Origin: CAXBMB01 sp052078155
GTDB taxonomy: Bacteria; Pseudomonadota; Alphaproteobacteria; Kiloniellales; DSM-21159
Direction of reading: 5' to 3'
Length of the DNA stretch: 64,000 bases
Assembly: GCA_052078155.1 (NCBI GenBank)
Contig: JBQJBP010000001.1
Coordinates: 124,001 to 188,000 of the forward strand
Position numbers and translations under genes: made by a program. Shown here in pieces: positions 1 through 9,457 of this stretch; positions within the stretch are counted from its first letter, which is position 1; each line of letters begins with the position of its first letter. The notes under the pieces were generated by a model. The model was not told the origin of the DNA, did not search any database, and was given only the letters and a program-made list of their open reading frames with translations.

Positions 1-989
1 GCGCCGATGTCCGCGCCCAGCTTTTCCAGCTGGCCACAGCTGTAAACTTCAGCGGTGTTTTCCACGGCGTAGCTCATGACTTCTTCTCTTTTGCCCTCAG
101 GGACATCAAAGAGAATCTGAGACAGCCGCAGCTTGGTGCTGCTGTTGGTGGCGCCGCTGGAGCGGTCAATCAGCGCGACGATGTAGAAGCCCCCCAGGGC
201 GCGCACTGGCCCTGCCAGGGCGCCCTTTTCCATGTTCTTGACCACAGGGATCAGTTCAGGCACCAGCTCGCTTTCGACCTGCCAGCCCATGTCACCGCCA
301 ACAGAGGCTGTGGCTGACTGAGAGAACTGCTGAGCAACCGCTGCGAAACTGGCACCCTGCTGCATCTGTTCAATCAGGCGGGCCGCCGTTTCCCTGACGC
401 TGCCTTCGTCTGAGGGAGAATCGAAGGGCAGAAATATTTCCGCTACGCGAACCTGGCTGAGTTTTTCGTTTTCGCGCAGGCGGTTCACCGTTTCATCGAT
501 TTCATCCTGGCTGATGTTCAGCTGTGCCCGCAGCCTGGTTTGCACGATGGTCTGCCAGGCGATGGAAGCTTCGACCTGGCCGCGCAGTGCGGTTTCCAGG
601 ACGCCCTGTCCTTTCAAAGCGCTCAGGAAGCTGGCGGTATCCATGCCATTGCGTTCGGCAATTTCCTGGACCCCATTGTCCACGTAGTTGGCTGGGATGC
701 TGATCTCCAGACGCTTTGCTTCCTGCAGCTGGAGTTTTTCATCAATCAGCTGCCGCAGGACGGGCCGCAGCAGCCGTTCACGGGTTTGCGGTGTGTCCTG
801 CAAACCGGATGCGATGATGGCCATGCGCAGACGCATGAAAAGGTCCAGATGAGACACGACTTCGTCATTCACCACGGCAGCCGGGCTCATGGATTCTTGG
901 GCGTGGACCTTACCAGTGAGATTGACCGCAAGGATCAATGCCATTGCCAGGAAAAGGCTGGGGAATAGGAGCTTTTTTGACAGGATCAC
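1..989 (-). CDS. surA: Peptidyl-prolyl isomerase SurA, 3' end outside the window
   Basis: Periplasmic chaperone and parvulin-type prolyl isomerase that escorts outer-membrane proteins, LptD among them. About 329 codons lie inside the window and the C-terminus runs off at base 1. I read a GTG start at 989, the first possible start after an in-frame stop. It gives a signal peptide with a lysine pair, a hydrophobic core and a cleavage site near VHAQES. The mature part begins AAVVNDEVVSHLDLFMR, typical of the SurA N-domain. The last visible residues (NTAEVYSCGQLEKLGADIGA) fit a PpiC-like domain. It lies downstream of lptD on the same strand, the usual lptD-surA order. No strong ribosome site precedes the GTG. 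The protein call is firm; the start is moderately sure. Confidence 0.88.
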   Translation of the reverse strand, partial: MILSKKLLFPSLFLAMALILAVNLTGKVHAQESMSPAAVVNDEVVSHLDLFMRLRMAIIASGLQDTPQTRERLLRPVLRQLIDEKLQLQEAKRLEISIPANYVDNGVQEIAERNGMDTASFLSALKGQGVLETALRGQVEASIAWQTIVQTRLRAQLNISQDEIDETVNRLRENEKLSQVRVAEIFLPFDSPSDEGSVRETAARLIEQMQQGASFAAVAQQFSQSATASVGGDMGWQVESELVPELIPVVKNMEKGALAGPVRALGGFYIVALIDRSSGATNSSTKLRLSQILFDVPEGKREEVMSYAVENTAEVYSCGQLEKLGADIG

Positions 990-1222
990 TTCACTGGGCT
1001 CTTAAAGACTGCGCGGGCAGGGATGACACGGAGAAACGGATTTGGCGATGAGGGGCCAGGATCTGGATGGGGCAAATTCTGGCGAACTATAGAAAATCCC
1101 TACAGGCAGGACAATCTCCCAGGTGGGTAAAAGCGTTCCAAAACAGCAGGCGGCTGACGGCGGTCCTGTCTGTGACCAGGGGAGGCCTTGTCGGACGACG
1201 TCACTGGGCGGGGCATTGAGCG

Positions 1223-3442
1223 TTAGCTGTTGCCCAACTCACCCAGGTGTTTCAGGCCGATGCGCACCATAAAGGAGGTATCAGACTGAACTTCCGCCGC
1301 GTCGAAATCTTTGCGCTCAACTGTGAAATCGAGCAGGAAGCACTCATCCTGATACAGGAATCCAACCCGGGCTTTCAGGTTCTTGTTCAGCTCCAGATCC
1401 CGCTGCAGGGAGGCTTTGACGGACCAGAAGCGGCTGAGCTGAGAGGTGGCACCAACGGTGATTTCCTCTTTTTGATCTGTGGCTGTTGAGCTGGTGCTGC
1501 CGCTGATCGCATCTTGCAGATAGAGGTAATTGATCCCCAGCCGTAGGGCGGGCACGCCACCTGTTGCCGTAACTTCCGCGCGCCGATGACTGAGGTCATC
1601 CTTGTCCAGTCGGAAGCGGTAGCTCAGGTCCAGTTCGTCAATCGGCTTCAGGTAGAGGCGACCGACCACGTCAGAGAGATTGTCTTCCAGCCCGGAGCCC
1701 GGCACGAAGATATCATCCTCGGAAAAGCGGTAACTTTGCCCGACAAAAGCTTCTGAATAGAGGCCGCTGTTCGTTGTGAACGCGTACTTCAGGGCATAGT
1801 CGATACGCTGTCCCGGGTCGACCCGGTCATACCCGGCAAAACGGTTGGCTGAGAAGAGATTGGTGTCATCGAACTCAAAGTCGCGGCTGTCTTCATTGGC
1901 GATTTCGCCGGGATTGCCGCCGTTGGGGCCAATGACCACCTGAGCCTGAGGTTCAATGATCTGCTGGATCGATTCGCCCTGTGCTTCCCAGGGATAACGC
2001 CAGTTCAGAATGGCCTGGGGATGCAGGCGGGCGGTCGTTTCACGTCCCTGCGGATTTGACGGGTCAATGGAATCGCTGTTGGGATCACTGCCGTTTGAAT
2101 AGGCAACGTCACCCTGGGCCTGCAGTTTCAGGCGGTAGACGTCACCGTAGCGGCTGGTGTAGGGCAGTTCCCAGGCACCCAGCACTGAGGCCCGGCTGGC
2201 ATCCCGGCCTTGCTGGCGGGTGAGAGATGCCACGTTGCCATCGATTGAGAAGAAGCTGTTGGCAAAGCCAGGGTCTGAGATGTAGCTGGCATCCAGCAGA
2301 GGCAGCACCAGAGGCTGAAGATCCTGATCTTCGTCCACCCGCAGGGTTTGGTAGGCGAAGGTATTGGCCGAGAAGTAGTTCCGCCCTTCGAAAGCTTCCG
2401 CATAGAGTCTGCTGGTCAGGCGGGACTCATTGGAAATGTCGTAGGTGCGCAGGTAGTTCTTGTCGGTGGCACCGTTGAGCTCACCGCCCACACGCCAGAC
2501 ATCGTCGATGTCAAAGATCGCATTGGCATCAATGTGACCGCGGAACTTGTCTTTGGTGGTTGAACCGTCGTCTTCAACCCGGTCTGCCACGGTGCCGCTG
2601 CCCACCACATCGGCAAAGCCGTTTTCAAAGAGCTTTCTGTATTCGCCCAGAACCTGAATGTTCTGTTTGGTCGTAAAGCGCGGTGTGATGGTGGCGTCCT
2701 GGGTTTCGTCAATGGCCCAGTAGTAGGGGGTGGCCAGTGAGTAACCCAGAAAATCTGAGCTGCCGAAACTGGGGGCCAGCAGTCCGCTCTTGCGCTCAAC
2801 GGTCGGATCCGGGTGGTAGAAATAGGGCGAGTACATCACCGGGACGCCGCCAAACTCCAGCGTTACATCGTTGTAGCGGATTTCCTGATCGACCTGATCA
2901 TGAGTGACTTTGCGGGCTTTCAGCTGCCACAGAGGCGCTTTGTAAGGGTCTTCCTTGCAAAGATCGCAGGGGCTGAAAACCGCACGGTTGAAGGTTGAAA
3001 CATTGTCCTGAGCGCGCACCCCACTGGCCGCGGCCAGTCGGCTGTTGTCAGTCATCAACACCCGGATTTCCCGCACCACGCCTTCTTTCAGGTCGCCGGT
3101 CAGTTCCACATGTTCAGCAAACACCACATCGCCGCTGGGCTCCATCAGAGAGATGTTGCCGGTGGCGGTGACCACATCGGTCTTCATGTTGTAGCTGATG
3201 CTGTCCGCCATCAGAACGCGGTCCTGGTGGACAATCTCCACATTGCCGCTGGCCGAGACCACACCCAGTTGTTCTTCGTAGGTTACCTGATCGGCTGAAA
3301 GCAGGGCAGGGATGGTCGTGTCGACAGAAAGGTCCGTGCTTTGCGCCACGGCTTGTGAGGGCGGAGCCACCCACAAAGCTACTGTCAGGGCGGTGGTTGC
3401 GACCAAAGACCAGGCAAGAGGCTGGTGAGCTTTCCGGCTCAT
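1223..3442 (-). CDS. lptD: LPS-assembly protein LptD
   Basis: Outer-membrane beta-barrel that, with LptE, inserts lipopolysaccharide into the outer leaflet. From this start the product is 739 aa: a signal peptide (about residues 1-32, ending SQAVAQ), an OstA/LptA-like periplasmic domain (LLSADQVTYEEQLGVVSASG, then LMTDNSRLAAASGVR) and a long barrel ending in alternating hydrophobic residues. The motif FSPCDLCKEDPYKAPLW with paired cysteines is typical of LptD. The frame stays open upstream to 3760. An ATG at 3613 has a GGAGG three bases ahead and would add 57 residues before the signal peptide. I chose 3442 because it puts the signal peptide at the N-terminus, though it has no clear ribosome site. 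The start is uncertain. Confidence 0.93.
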   Translation of the reverse strand: MSRKAHQPLAWSLVATTALTVALWVAPPSQAVAQSTDLSVDTTIPALLSADQVTYEEQLGVVSASGNVEIVHQDRVLMADSISYNMKTDVVTATGNISLMEPSGDVVFAEHVELTGDLKEGVVREIRVLMTDNSRLAAASGVRAQDNVSTFNRAVFSPCDLCKEDPYKAPLWQLKARKVTHDQVDQEIRYNDVTLEFGGVPVMYSPYFYHPDPTVERKSGLLAPSFGSSDFLGYSLATPYYWAIDETQDATITPRFTTKQNIQVLGEYRKLFENGFADVVGSGTVADRVEDDGSTTKDKFRGHIDANAIFDIDDVWRVGGELNGATDKNYLRTYDISNESRLTSRLYAEAFEGRNYFSANTFAYQTLRVDEDQDLQPLVLPLLDASYISDPGFANSFFSIDGNVASLTRQQGRDASRASVLGAWELPYTSRYGDVYRLKLQAQGDVAYSNGSDPNSDSIDPSNPQGRETTARLHPQAILNWRYPWEAQGESIQQIIEPQAQVVIGPNGGNPGEIANEDSRDFEFDDTNLFSANRFAGYDRVDPGQRIDYALKYAFTTNSGLYSEAFVGQSYRFSEDDIFVPGSGLEDNLSDVVGRLYLKPIDELDLSYRFRLDKDDLSHRRAEVTATGGVPALRLGINYLYLQDAISGSTSSTATDQKEEITVGATSQLSRFWSVKASLQRDLELNKNLKARVGFLYQDECFLLDFTVERKDFDAAEVQSDTSFMVRIGLKHLGELGNS

Positions 3443-3944
3443 CTGCCGGGCAGACGGTCGACGGGAAAGAGGAAGACGGGAAAGCGGAACCTGGTGTGAG
3501 GTGATGGGCTCAGGGGTGTGAAACCTGGAGGCAGAGACGGCTTCGCCGCCGCCCTCTGTTCCTTTGTTTCCCTGAACTGAGAAAGCAAAGGAAAGAGCAC
3601 CTGCGCCAGACATTAGCCTCCGAAGAAGCTGTGTTTTCCCCCAAAACTGCACGTTAAACCCCAAACCGTTACCTGGCCTGAAACCCATACTAGACCACTG
3701 TTCCACCCCCCTGGTGTCACGATCGCGTGTCCAATACGGCTCATAATGCCAGTATTTCAACCACTTGTAACCGATTATTGTGACAAAGAATAGCCTGTCC
3801 TGATCGGCCGAATCCTCTCTGCAAAGTAAAGCTGTCTTCTTCTAAATCCTCTTGCCTCAAAAAGCGGGTTAAAAAAATGCTGGTTTTGTCCTGTCTCGAG
3901 TCAGATTTCGCGGGATCAGGTCCCGCTGCCCCGTGCTTGCCGCG
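3443..3944. other. Intergenic gap lptG-lptD
   Basis: About 500 bases between lptG and the chosen lptD start. The right part (3443-3760) is an open in-frame extension of lptD with low-complexity, signal-free translation. The rest is AT-richer than the genes. I see no RNA gene, no terminator and no conserved small ORF. A promoter for lptD-surA may lie here, but I cannot mark one. Confidence 0.4.
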
Positions 3945-5081
3945 CTAACCGTCTTCAAGATGCAGCAGGGTCGCCGCCCCCAAAGCCAGACAGACCACGC
4001 TGGGGGCCCAGGCTGACAAAACCACCGGTACCTTTTCAGACAGGCCAAGGGCATAAACGAAGTTGGAGAGGAAATAGAGCAAAAAAGCGCTCAATACCCC
4101 GGCCAGGATGCTGAAGGAGACTTTCCCCTGTCGCTGATTTCGCATGGAAAAGGACGCCGCCAGCAAGACCATGGCGCCAAAGAGCGCCGGCATGGCCAGC
4201 AGCTTGTGGAACTGCAAACGGTGTCTTTGCGCTGAAAAGCCAGCATTTTCAAGCAACTCGATGAAGCCGGGCAGGGACCAGAAGGAAATGGATTCCGGCG
4301 GTGCAAAGGAATCCAGGATCTTCTCTGGCGTGAGCTCAGTTTTGATTTCCATGCTCTCGACAAACTCTGGCGGTTCCCCCGGTGTCGTCAGCCAGAGATC
4401 TTTCAGAGTCCAGGCTCCGTTGTGCAGCTGCGCGGTTTCGGCATCGATTCGGCTCTCAAAGTTGTCCGTGCCAATGAAGCGGAAGACGATCACGTCATAG
4501 AGCGTCATGGTTTGCTGATCGCCGCGCTGGGCATGGATCACTGACTGACCCTTCTCGTCGGCCTGGCGCAGCCAGATTCCCGCTTTGGCAACCGTCAGAG
4601 CCGATTCCTGGTTGCGCATGTGACGGGCTTCCAGGTGATTGTACCGACTGAGCAGGGTGGTGCCGATGGGGTTGATGATGGCAATGGTTAGCAAGGCAAT
4701 CACCAACGTCGTTCCGATCACCGGCAGCAGGAACTGCCAAACGGATACTCCGGCAGACCGGGCCACCACCAACTCGTTGCTGCGGGTCAACCGCCAGAAG
4801 GTGAACATGCCCGCCCCCAGCACCATGAAGGGCATGATTTCCTGACTGTAGAAGGGCAGTCGCAGCCCGGCCATTTCCAGCACCAGCCCCAGAGTGACTG
4901 AATCCTTGGTGGAAAGGCGGTCGAAGAGATCGACAATGGATACCAGAAAGATGATCCCCAGAACGCCCCCCAACAGGCTGACAAACCAGACGGCAAACTG
5001 GCGTGCGATGTAAGCCGAGATGGTGGAAGAAAGGCGAATGCCGCGGGGCTGAAGCGGCTGAGGGGTTCTCATAGGTATCAT
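3945..5081 (-). CDS. lptG: LPS export ABC permease LptG
   Basis: Inner-membrane permease of the LptB2FGC machine that extracts LPS and feeds it to the LptA bridge. The 378 aa product has the LptF/LptG layout: three N-terminal membrane segments (about 25-50, 65-90, 105-140), a periplasmic beta domain (about 150-275) and three C-terminal membrane segments. Telling pieces are PFMVLGAGMFTFWRLTRSNE and ELVVARSAGVSVW. It lies upstream of lptD-surA on the same strand. ATG at 5081 directly abuts an AGGA, while ATG at 5072 is correctly spaced from the same AGGA, so 5072 is probably the real start. LptF, its obligate partner and usual upstream neighbour, is not in the window. Confidence 0.93.
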   Translation of the reverse strand: MIPMRTPQPLQPRGIRLSSTISAYIARQFAVWFVSLLGGVLGIIFLVSIVDLFDRLSTKDSVTLGLVLEMAGLRLPFYSQEIMPFMVLGAGMFTFWRLTRSNELVVARSAGVSVWQFLLPVIGTTLVIALLTIAIINPIGTTLLSRYNHLEARHMRNQESALTVAKAGIWLRQADEKGQSVIHAQRGDQQTMTLYDVIVFRFIGTDNFESRIDAETAQLHNGAWTLKDLWLTTPGEPPEFVESMEIKTELTPEKILDSFAPPESISFWSLPGFIELLENAGFSAQRHRLQFHKLLAMPALFGAMVLLAASFSMRNQRQGKVSFSILAGVLSAFLLYFLSNFVYALGLSEKVPVVLSAWAPSVVCLALGAATLLHLEDG

Positions 5082-5559
5082 TCCTGCTGGAACAAAATCA
5101 TATCGGAAGGGGAAAAGTTCCCCTGCCGCTTCGGTTTACAGGTGCAGCCGGTACTTTCCAAGGTTTGCGCGTGACAGGATTTGACGATTGCCTGAATGCC
5201 GGGCTGTGCGTGCCTTTGTTTTTAAGCCACAGATTTCGAGACGCACCATTGCTTTAGGCGCCTTGTTCAGCAGTCGTTTTGCCTCTTATCAAGGCCCGGT
5301 TTTGCTTGTCAGGCCAAGGACGGCTTTGGGCCGCCGACGGTTCGGGAACAAACCTGTTTCTGGCTGCTTTGAGCTAGCAGTACCTGCTGGAGGGGACGCT
5401 CGTCCAGTCAGCATTCCCGCCTTGAGACTTTCCGTCACGTACGGGCAACTTGACACCTACCCTCAGCAGCACCTATCGCTAGGGAGCATTTTGCCAGCCC
5501 GCAATGGTCTTACGAACAGGCGTGGCTCTGCCGACTTGAACAGATTGGAACAAGATCCC
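5082..5559. other. Divergent intergenic region lptG/pepA, lptF absent
   Basis: 478 bases between the divergent lptG and pepA genes, where many alphaproteobacteria carry lptF. It is far too short for the roughly 370-codon lptF, and neither strand shows LptF-like sequence. The frame of pepA is open through 5188-5559, but that translation has no recognisable domain. A candidate promoter for pepA is listed separately. Confidence 0.55.
5450..5479 (+). promoter_or_regulatory. Candidate sigma-70 promoter of pepA
   Basis: TTGACA at 5450-5455 and TATCGC at 5474-5479, 18 bases apart, about 80 bases upstream of the pepA ATG. The -35 is perfect and the -10 poor. It rests on motif spacing alone. Confidence 0.35.
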
Positions 5560-7053
5560 ATGCGCATCACTTTTGCGTCACCCTCATCAAAAATCACCGG
5601 AACCCTGGCCGTTGGGGTTCCCGAAGGCGGCAACCTCGGGCCTCTGGCCGCTGATCTGGACAAAGCCAGCGACGGCGCTTTGACCCGGGCCATTGCTGCC
5701 AGCCGCTTTGATGGTGGCAAGAAAGAGGTTCTGGAAATTCTGGCACCTGCCGGTATCGACAGCGGTCGCCTGCTGCTGATTGGCGTGGGCGATCCTGAAA
5801 GCCTCAGCGCCATGGATATGGAGGGCATTGGCGGCACCCTGACCGCTCGCCTGAACAGCCTGGGGGAAACAGATGCCTCGCTGCTGATCGAAAGCTTTGG
5901 GGATAACGCGGCTGAACCCCATGAACGGGCGGCGCGTGTGGCTCTGGGTGCCCTGCTGCGCAACTACCGGTTTGACAAGTACAAGACCACCGAAAAGCCG
6001 GAAAAGAAGCTCACCATGAAGACCCTGTCTTTGCTGTGTGAGAAGCCCGGCGAAGCCAAAAAGGCTTATGCAAAACTGGCGAAGATCGCCGACGGCGTCT
6101 TTACCAGCCGCGATGTGATTTCCGAGCCCGCCAACGTGATCTACCCCAAAAGCTTCGTTCAGGAAGCCAAAAAGCTGGAAGAGCTGGGGGTTAAGGTCAG
6201 CGCCCTGACTGAAAAGGACATGCGCAAACTGGGCATGAACGCCCTTTTGTCTGTCGGTGAAGGGTCTGACCGGGATTCCCGCCTGCTGGTGATGGAATGG
6301 CAGGGCGCTGGCGCAAAAGACGCTCCCGTGGCTCTGGTCGGTAAGGGTGTGTGCTTCGATACCGGTGGCATCTCCCTTAAACCCGCAGCCGGCATGGAAG
6401 ACATGAAGTGGGACATGGGCGGCGCCGGTGTCGTTCTGGGTACCATGCAGGCACTGGCCGGTCGTAAGGCCAAAGCCAACGTGATTGGCATCTGCGGACT
6501 GGTGGAAAACATGCCGGACGGTAAAGCAACCCGGCCCGGCGATATTGTGACCTCCATGTCCGGTCAGACCATTGAAATCCTGAACACCGATGCGGAAGGC
6601 CGTCTGGTTCTGGCCGATGCCCTGACCTATGTTCAGCGCACCTTCAAACCCAAAATGATCATTGATCTGGCCACGCTGACCGGGGCCATCATGGTCGCAC
6701 TGGGCAAAGAGACAGCCGGTCTCTTCTCTAACGATGACACGCTGAGTGAACAGTTGACCGAGTCCGGCAAAACAGTGGGCGAACCTGTCTGGCGCATGCC
6801 TCTGGGTGAAGTCTATGACCGGATCATCGACGGGGACGCAGCGGACATGAAAAATACCGGCGGTCGCTGGGGTGGGTCCATCACGGCTGCCCAGTTCCTG
6901 CAGCGCTATGTGGAAAATGACACCCCCTGGGCTCACATCGATATCGCCGGGGTGACCTGGGCGGACAAAGACAAACCCACCGTTCCCAAAGGGGCGTCTG
7001 CTTTTGGCGTTCGACTGTTGAACGATCTGGTGGCCCAGCACTACGAAAAGTGA
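5560..7053 (+). CDS. pepA: Leucyl aminopeptidase PepA (M17)
   Basis: Cytosolic dinuclear-metal aminopeptidase that removes N-terminal residues from peptides. In some bacteria it also binds DNA in Xer recombination and carAB control. From ATG 5560 it has 497 aa, the family length. The N-terminal macro-like domain covers about residues 1-160. The catalytic domain carries the metal and active-site motif VGKGVCFDTGGIS near residue 260 (Lys262) and the M17 signature NTDAEGRL at 342-349. It ends GVTWADKDKPTVPKGASAFG, also typical. The frame is open 124 codons further upstream, but MRITFAS is the normal family start. It is divergent from lptG and followed by a strong terminator. Confidence 0.96.
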   Translation: MRITFASPSSKITGTLAVGVPEGGNLGPLAADLDKASDGALTRAIAASRFDGGKKEVLEILAPAGIDSGRLLLIGVGDPESLSAMDMEGIGGTLTARLNSLGETDASLLIESFGDNAAEPHERAARVALGALLRNYRFDKYKTTEKPEKKLTMKTLSLLCEKPGEAKKAYAKLAKIADGVFTSRDVISEPANVIYPKSFVQEAKKLEELGVKVSALTEKDMRKLGMNALLSVGEGSDRDSRLLVMEWQGAGAKDAPVALVGKGVCFDTGGISLKPAAGMEDMKWDMGGAGVVLGTMQALAGRKAKANVIGICGLVENMPDGKATRPGDIVTSMSGQTIEILNTDAEGRLVLADALTYVQRTFKPKMIIDLATLTGAIMVALGKETAGLFSNDDTLSEQLTESGKTVGEPVWRMPLGEVYDRIIDGDAADMKNTGGRWGGSITAAQFLQRYVENDTPWAHIDIAGVTWADKDKPTVPKGASAFGVRLLNDLVAQHYEK

Positions 7054-7092
7054 TCTTCAGGTCGTTTCATCCTGAATTTCGGGACGTCACAG

Positions 7093-7126
7093 AAAAGGCA
7101 CCTTCCAACGGGAGGTGCCTTTTTCT
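7093..7126 (+). terminator. Rho-independent terminator after pepA
   Basis: An 11-base perfect stem, AAAAGGCACCT at 7093-7103 pairing with AGGTGCCTTTT at 7113-7123, a nine-base loop, and a T-rich tail. It sits 40 bases after the pepA stop. Confidence 0.9.
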
Positions 7127-7412
7127 TTGGTCCGATGGCAGGACAGCTGGCGCGGAAGTCCAGGTTGAAGTTTCTTTTCTTCCTGAATGTCTGCTTGTCT
7201 CGGCAAACTATCTCTAATTGAAGCGGTATGTAACCGAAGCTTCACAAAAGCGTTCGAAATCTGCCGCTTAGCTCGGACTATCTGTCAATCGTTCGAGTTT
7301 CGTTAGAAAACACGCATTCTTACGATTGCCGGTCGTTTCCTCGGGAAAGGCTTCTGGCTCTTAGCCTGGGGCAGGGGAGCGGCAATCTCCGGAGGCGTGC
7401 GCAGTATGTCAG
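7127..7412. other. Intergenic region upstream of the sensor kinase
   Basis: About 285 bases, AT-richer than the flanking genes, with several TTCG-containing stretches. It presumably holds the promoter of the kinase gene, but I cannot identify -35 and -10 boxes with confidence. No RNA gene or repeat is seen. Confidence 0.35.
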
Positions 7413-8777
7413 GTGGCAGATCGGGAGGGCAGCAAGATTGTCATCTCAGATCCAGCTTGGGTTAGAGAGTGTGTTGAGATGGGAAGCCTGCAGTTGAAAC
7501 CCAGTGATGAGCTGCCCTTTGATAACCTGCCCCAGCTGCCACCGGAGGACGCTGTCCCGCTGGAGGAGGTGTCATACGATCCCGGGCCCCGCTTGCTGGA
7601 TACCTCAGAAGGGCCTGCCAACATTGGCGTCATGGCGCGGCAGATCCCGCCGATCTCTCACCGGATGATCTGTTCGGAAGTGATTGATCTGCTGGAAAAG
7701 CAGCCGGATCTGTCGGCCCTTGCAGTGGTCAATGGGACAAAGGTTGTGGGGCTGGCCTCCCGCAGTACGCTGATGACCACCTTTTCTCACCCCGTGCGTC
7801 AGGCACTGTTCCACCGTCGCCCCATCCAGGCTCTGATGAACGCCAAGCCTCTCATGGTGGAAAGCGACACCGGAATTGGTGAGGTGGTGGAAATGATCAC
7901 CACCAACAATCAGGTTGCGATGGGCGAGGGCTTTCTGATCCTGCGCAACGGCCGGTACCACGGCATCGGACTGATGGTGGACATTCTGCGGGATTCCGTG
8001 GCCCGCCAGAACCAGCACATCCGGGAACTGGAAAACGCCCGCCGCGCGGCTGAACTGGCCTCTGCCGCCAAATCGACATTCCTGGCCAATCTTAGCCATG
8101 AACTCAGGACGCCGCTTAACGCCGTCCTGGGGTTTTCCGAACTGCTCAGCGCCAACATCGGTGGGACCCTGACAGACAAACAGCAGGAGTATGTGCAGGA
8201 CATTCACAGCTCCGGCGATCTTCTGCTGCGTCTGATCAATGACCTGCTGGATCTTTCCAAGGCCGATGCTGGCAAAATGGAGCTGGAAGAGTCGGTGGTT
8301 AATCTGGATGGCCTGTTTGAGCAGGCCATGCGCTCCCTCTGGCCCCAGTCCCAGCAAAAGCAGGTGGAACTGATCAACCGTCACAGGGATTCTCACTTTC
8401 GCCTTCTGGGCGATGAACGCAAGCTTTTGCAGGTCATGATCAATCTGGTAGCCAATGCGGTGAAGTTCACCCCGCAGGGAGGGCAGGTCTATCTCGATTC
8501 CGAGATCAGCGATCTGGGAGAGTTGATCATCTCTGTGACAGATACCGGCATTGGCATTGCGCCTAAGGATCTGAAGAAGGTCATGGAGCCCTTTGGCCGC
8601 TCTGAAAACGCCTATACCCGCGATACCGAAGGCACGGGGATCGGTTTGGCCTTGTGCAAAGCCGTGACGGAACTGCATCGGGGGCACCTGGAACTGACCA
8701 GTCAGGAAGGTGAGGGGACCACAGTTAAAGTGATCATCCCGGCCGGTCGGGTGCTGGGGGAGACCCTGGGGCTGTAA
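7413..8777 (+). CDS. CBS-domain sensor histidine kinase
   Basis: Probable cytoplasmic sensor kinase of 454 aa without membrane segments. Residues about 70-195 form a CBS-pair-like module (LSALAVVNGTKVVGLASRST, then FLILRNGRYHGIGLMVDILR), a ligand-sensing fold also found before GGDEF domains. A short helix leads to the HisKA dimerisation domain with the phospho-acceptor His229 in FLANLSHELRTPLNA. The HATPase domain has the N box NLVANAVKF (344-352), the G1 box DTGIGI (377-382) and the G2 box GTGIGLAL (407-414). No receiver domain or response-regulator gene is adjacent, so the partner is unknown. The GTG at 7413 lacks a well-placed ribosome site; ATG at 7479 is an alternative start. Confidence 0.88.
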   Translation: MADREGSKIVISDPAWVRECVEMGSLQLKPSDELPFDNLPQLPPEDAVPLEEVSYDPGPRLLDTSEGPANIGVMARQIPPISHRMICSEVIDLLEKQPDLSALAVVNGTKVVGLASRSTLMTTFSHPVRQALFHRRPIQALMNAKPLMVESDTGIGEVVEMITTNNQVAMGEGFLILRNGRYHGIGLMVDILRDSVARQNQHIRELENARRAAELASAAKSTFLANLSHELRTPLNAVLGFSELLSANIGGTLTDKQQEYVQDIHSSGDLLLRLINDLLDLSKADAGKMELEESVVNLDGLFEQAMRSLWPQSQQKQVELINRHRDSHFRLLGDERKLLQVMINLVANAVKFTPQGGQVYLDSEISDLGELIISVTDTGIGIAPKDLKKVMEPFGRSENAYTRDTEGTGIGLALCKAVTELHRGHLELTSQEGEGTTVKVIIPAGRVLGETLGL

Positions 8778-8995
8778 ACGTGCTTTTTTCTCTATCAGCT
8801 TTTTGCGACCAACGCTGATGGCGGGTTGGGCTGCCGCTGACAGCGGCCGGTTCTCTCTGGCGAGGCGGTCCGCCCTTTCTCATCGTGGTTTCATCAAGTC
8901 GCCATGCCGTCATCTGCTAGGCCAGACAGCTTTCTTTTGGCGAGCAAGAGGAACTGTCGCTGGCCCCTGTTGTCTTCCTGCGCTATGGAAGGGGT

Positions 8996-9457
8996 ATGAC
9001 TGAAATCCGCTTCTATCACCTCACCGCCTCCCGTCTGGAAGTTGCCTTGCCGCAACTGCTGGAGAAATCTCTGGAACGGGACAAGCGGGTCGTGGTGATG
9101 GCAGAAAGTGAGGAGAGTTGTCAGGGACTCTCCCAACAGCTGTGGCGCTACCGGGACGACAGCTTTTTACCCCATGGCAGCAAGAAGGAAGGGTTTGCAG
9201 AGGATCAGCCGATCTGGCTGACGTCCGAGGATGAGAACCCGAACGGGGCTCAGTACCTTTTCCTGACAAATGGCGCTTTGTCTGAGGCGCTGGCGGACTA
9301 CGAACTCTGTGCGCTGTTGTTTGACGGGGCCAACGGTGACCTGGTCCAGGCTGCCCGCGGGCACTGGCGCGACTGGAAAGAGCAGGGTCACAAGCTGACC
9401 TACTGGCAGCAGGATGACAACGGTCGCTGGTCCCAAAAGGCCTCCAGTGAATCGTAG
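8996..9457 (+). CDS. holC: DNA polymerase III chi subunit HolC
   Basis: The chi subunit of the replicative polymerase clamp loader, which links the holoenzyme to single-strand binding protein. The 153 aa product starts MTEIRFYHLTASRLEVALPQ, the usual HolC opening, and keeps the RVVVMAESEESCQGLSQQLW and FLPHGSKKEG region of the P-loop-like chi fold. Length matches the family. The ATG has AAGGGG one base upstream. pepA-holC is a common alphaproteobacterial neighbourhood; here a kinase gene lies between the two. A shared terminator separates it from the convergent trpB. Confidence 0.93.
   Translation: MTEIRFYHLTASRLEVALPQLLEKSLERDKRVVVMAESEESCQGLSQQLWRYRDDSFLPHGSKKEGFAEDQPIWLTSEDENPNGAQYLFLTNGALSEALADYELCALLFDGANGDLVQAARGHWRDWKEQGHKLTYWQQDDNGRWSQKASSES

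Noticed and set aside
540..968. Plus-strand 142-codon ORF
   Set aside because: It is the antisense shadow of surA, whose minus-strand translation has a signal peptide and SurA motifs.
5188..5559. 124-codon upstream extension of pepA
   Set aside because: The frame is open, but the translation shows no domain and PepA normally begins at MRITFAS. The family length fits the ATG at 5560.
5587..7041. 484-codon minus-strand ORF inside pepA
   Set aside because: It lies fully antisense to a gene with clear M17 motifs, and its translation is His/Gly/Gln-rich without a domain.
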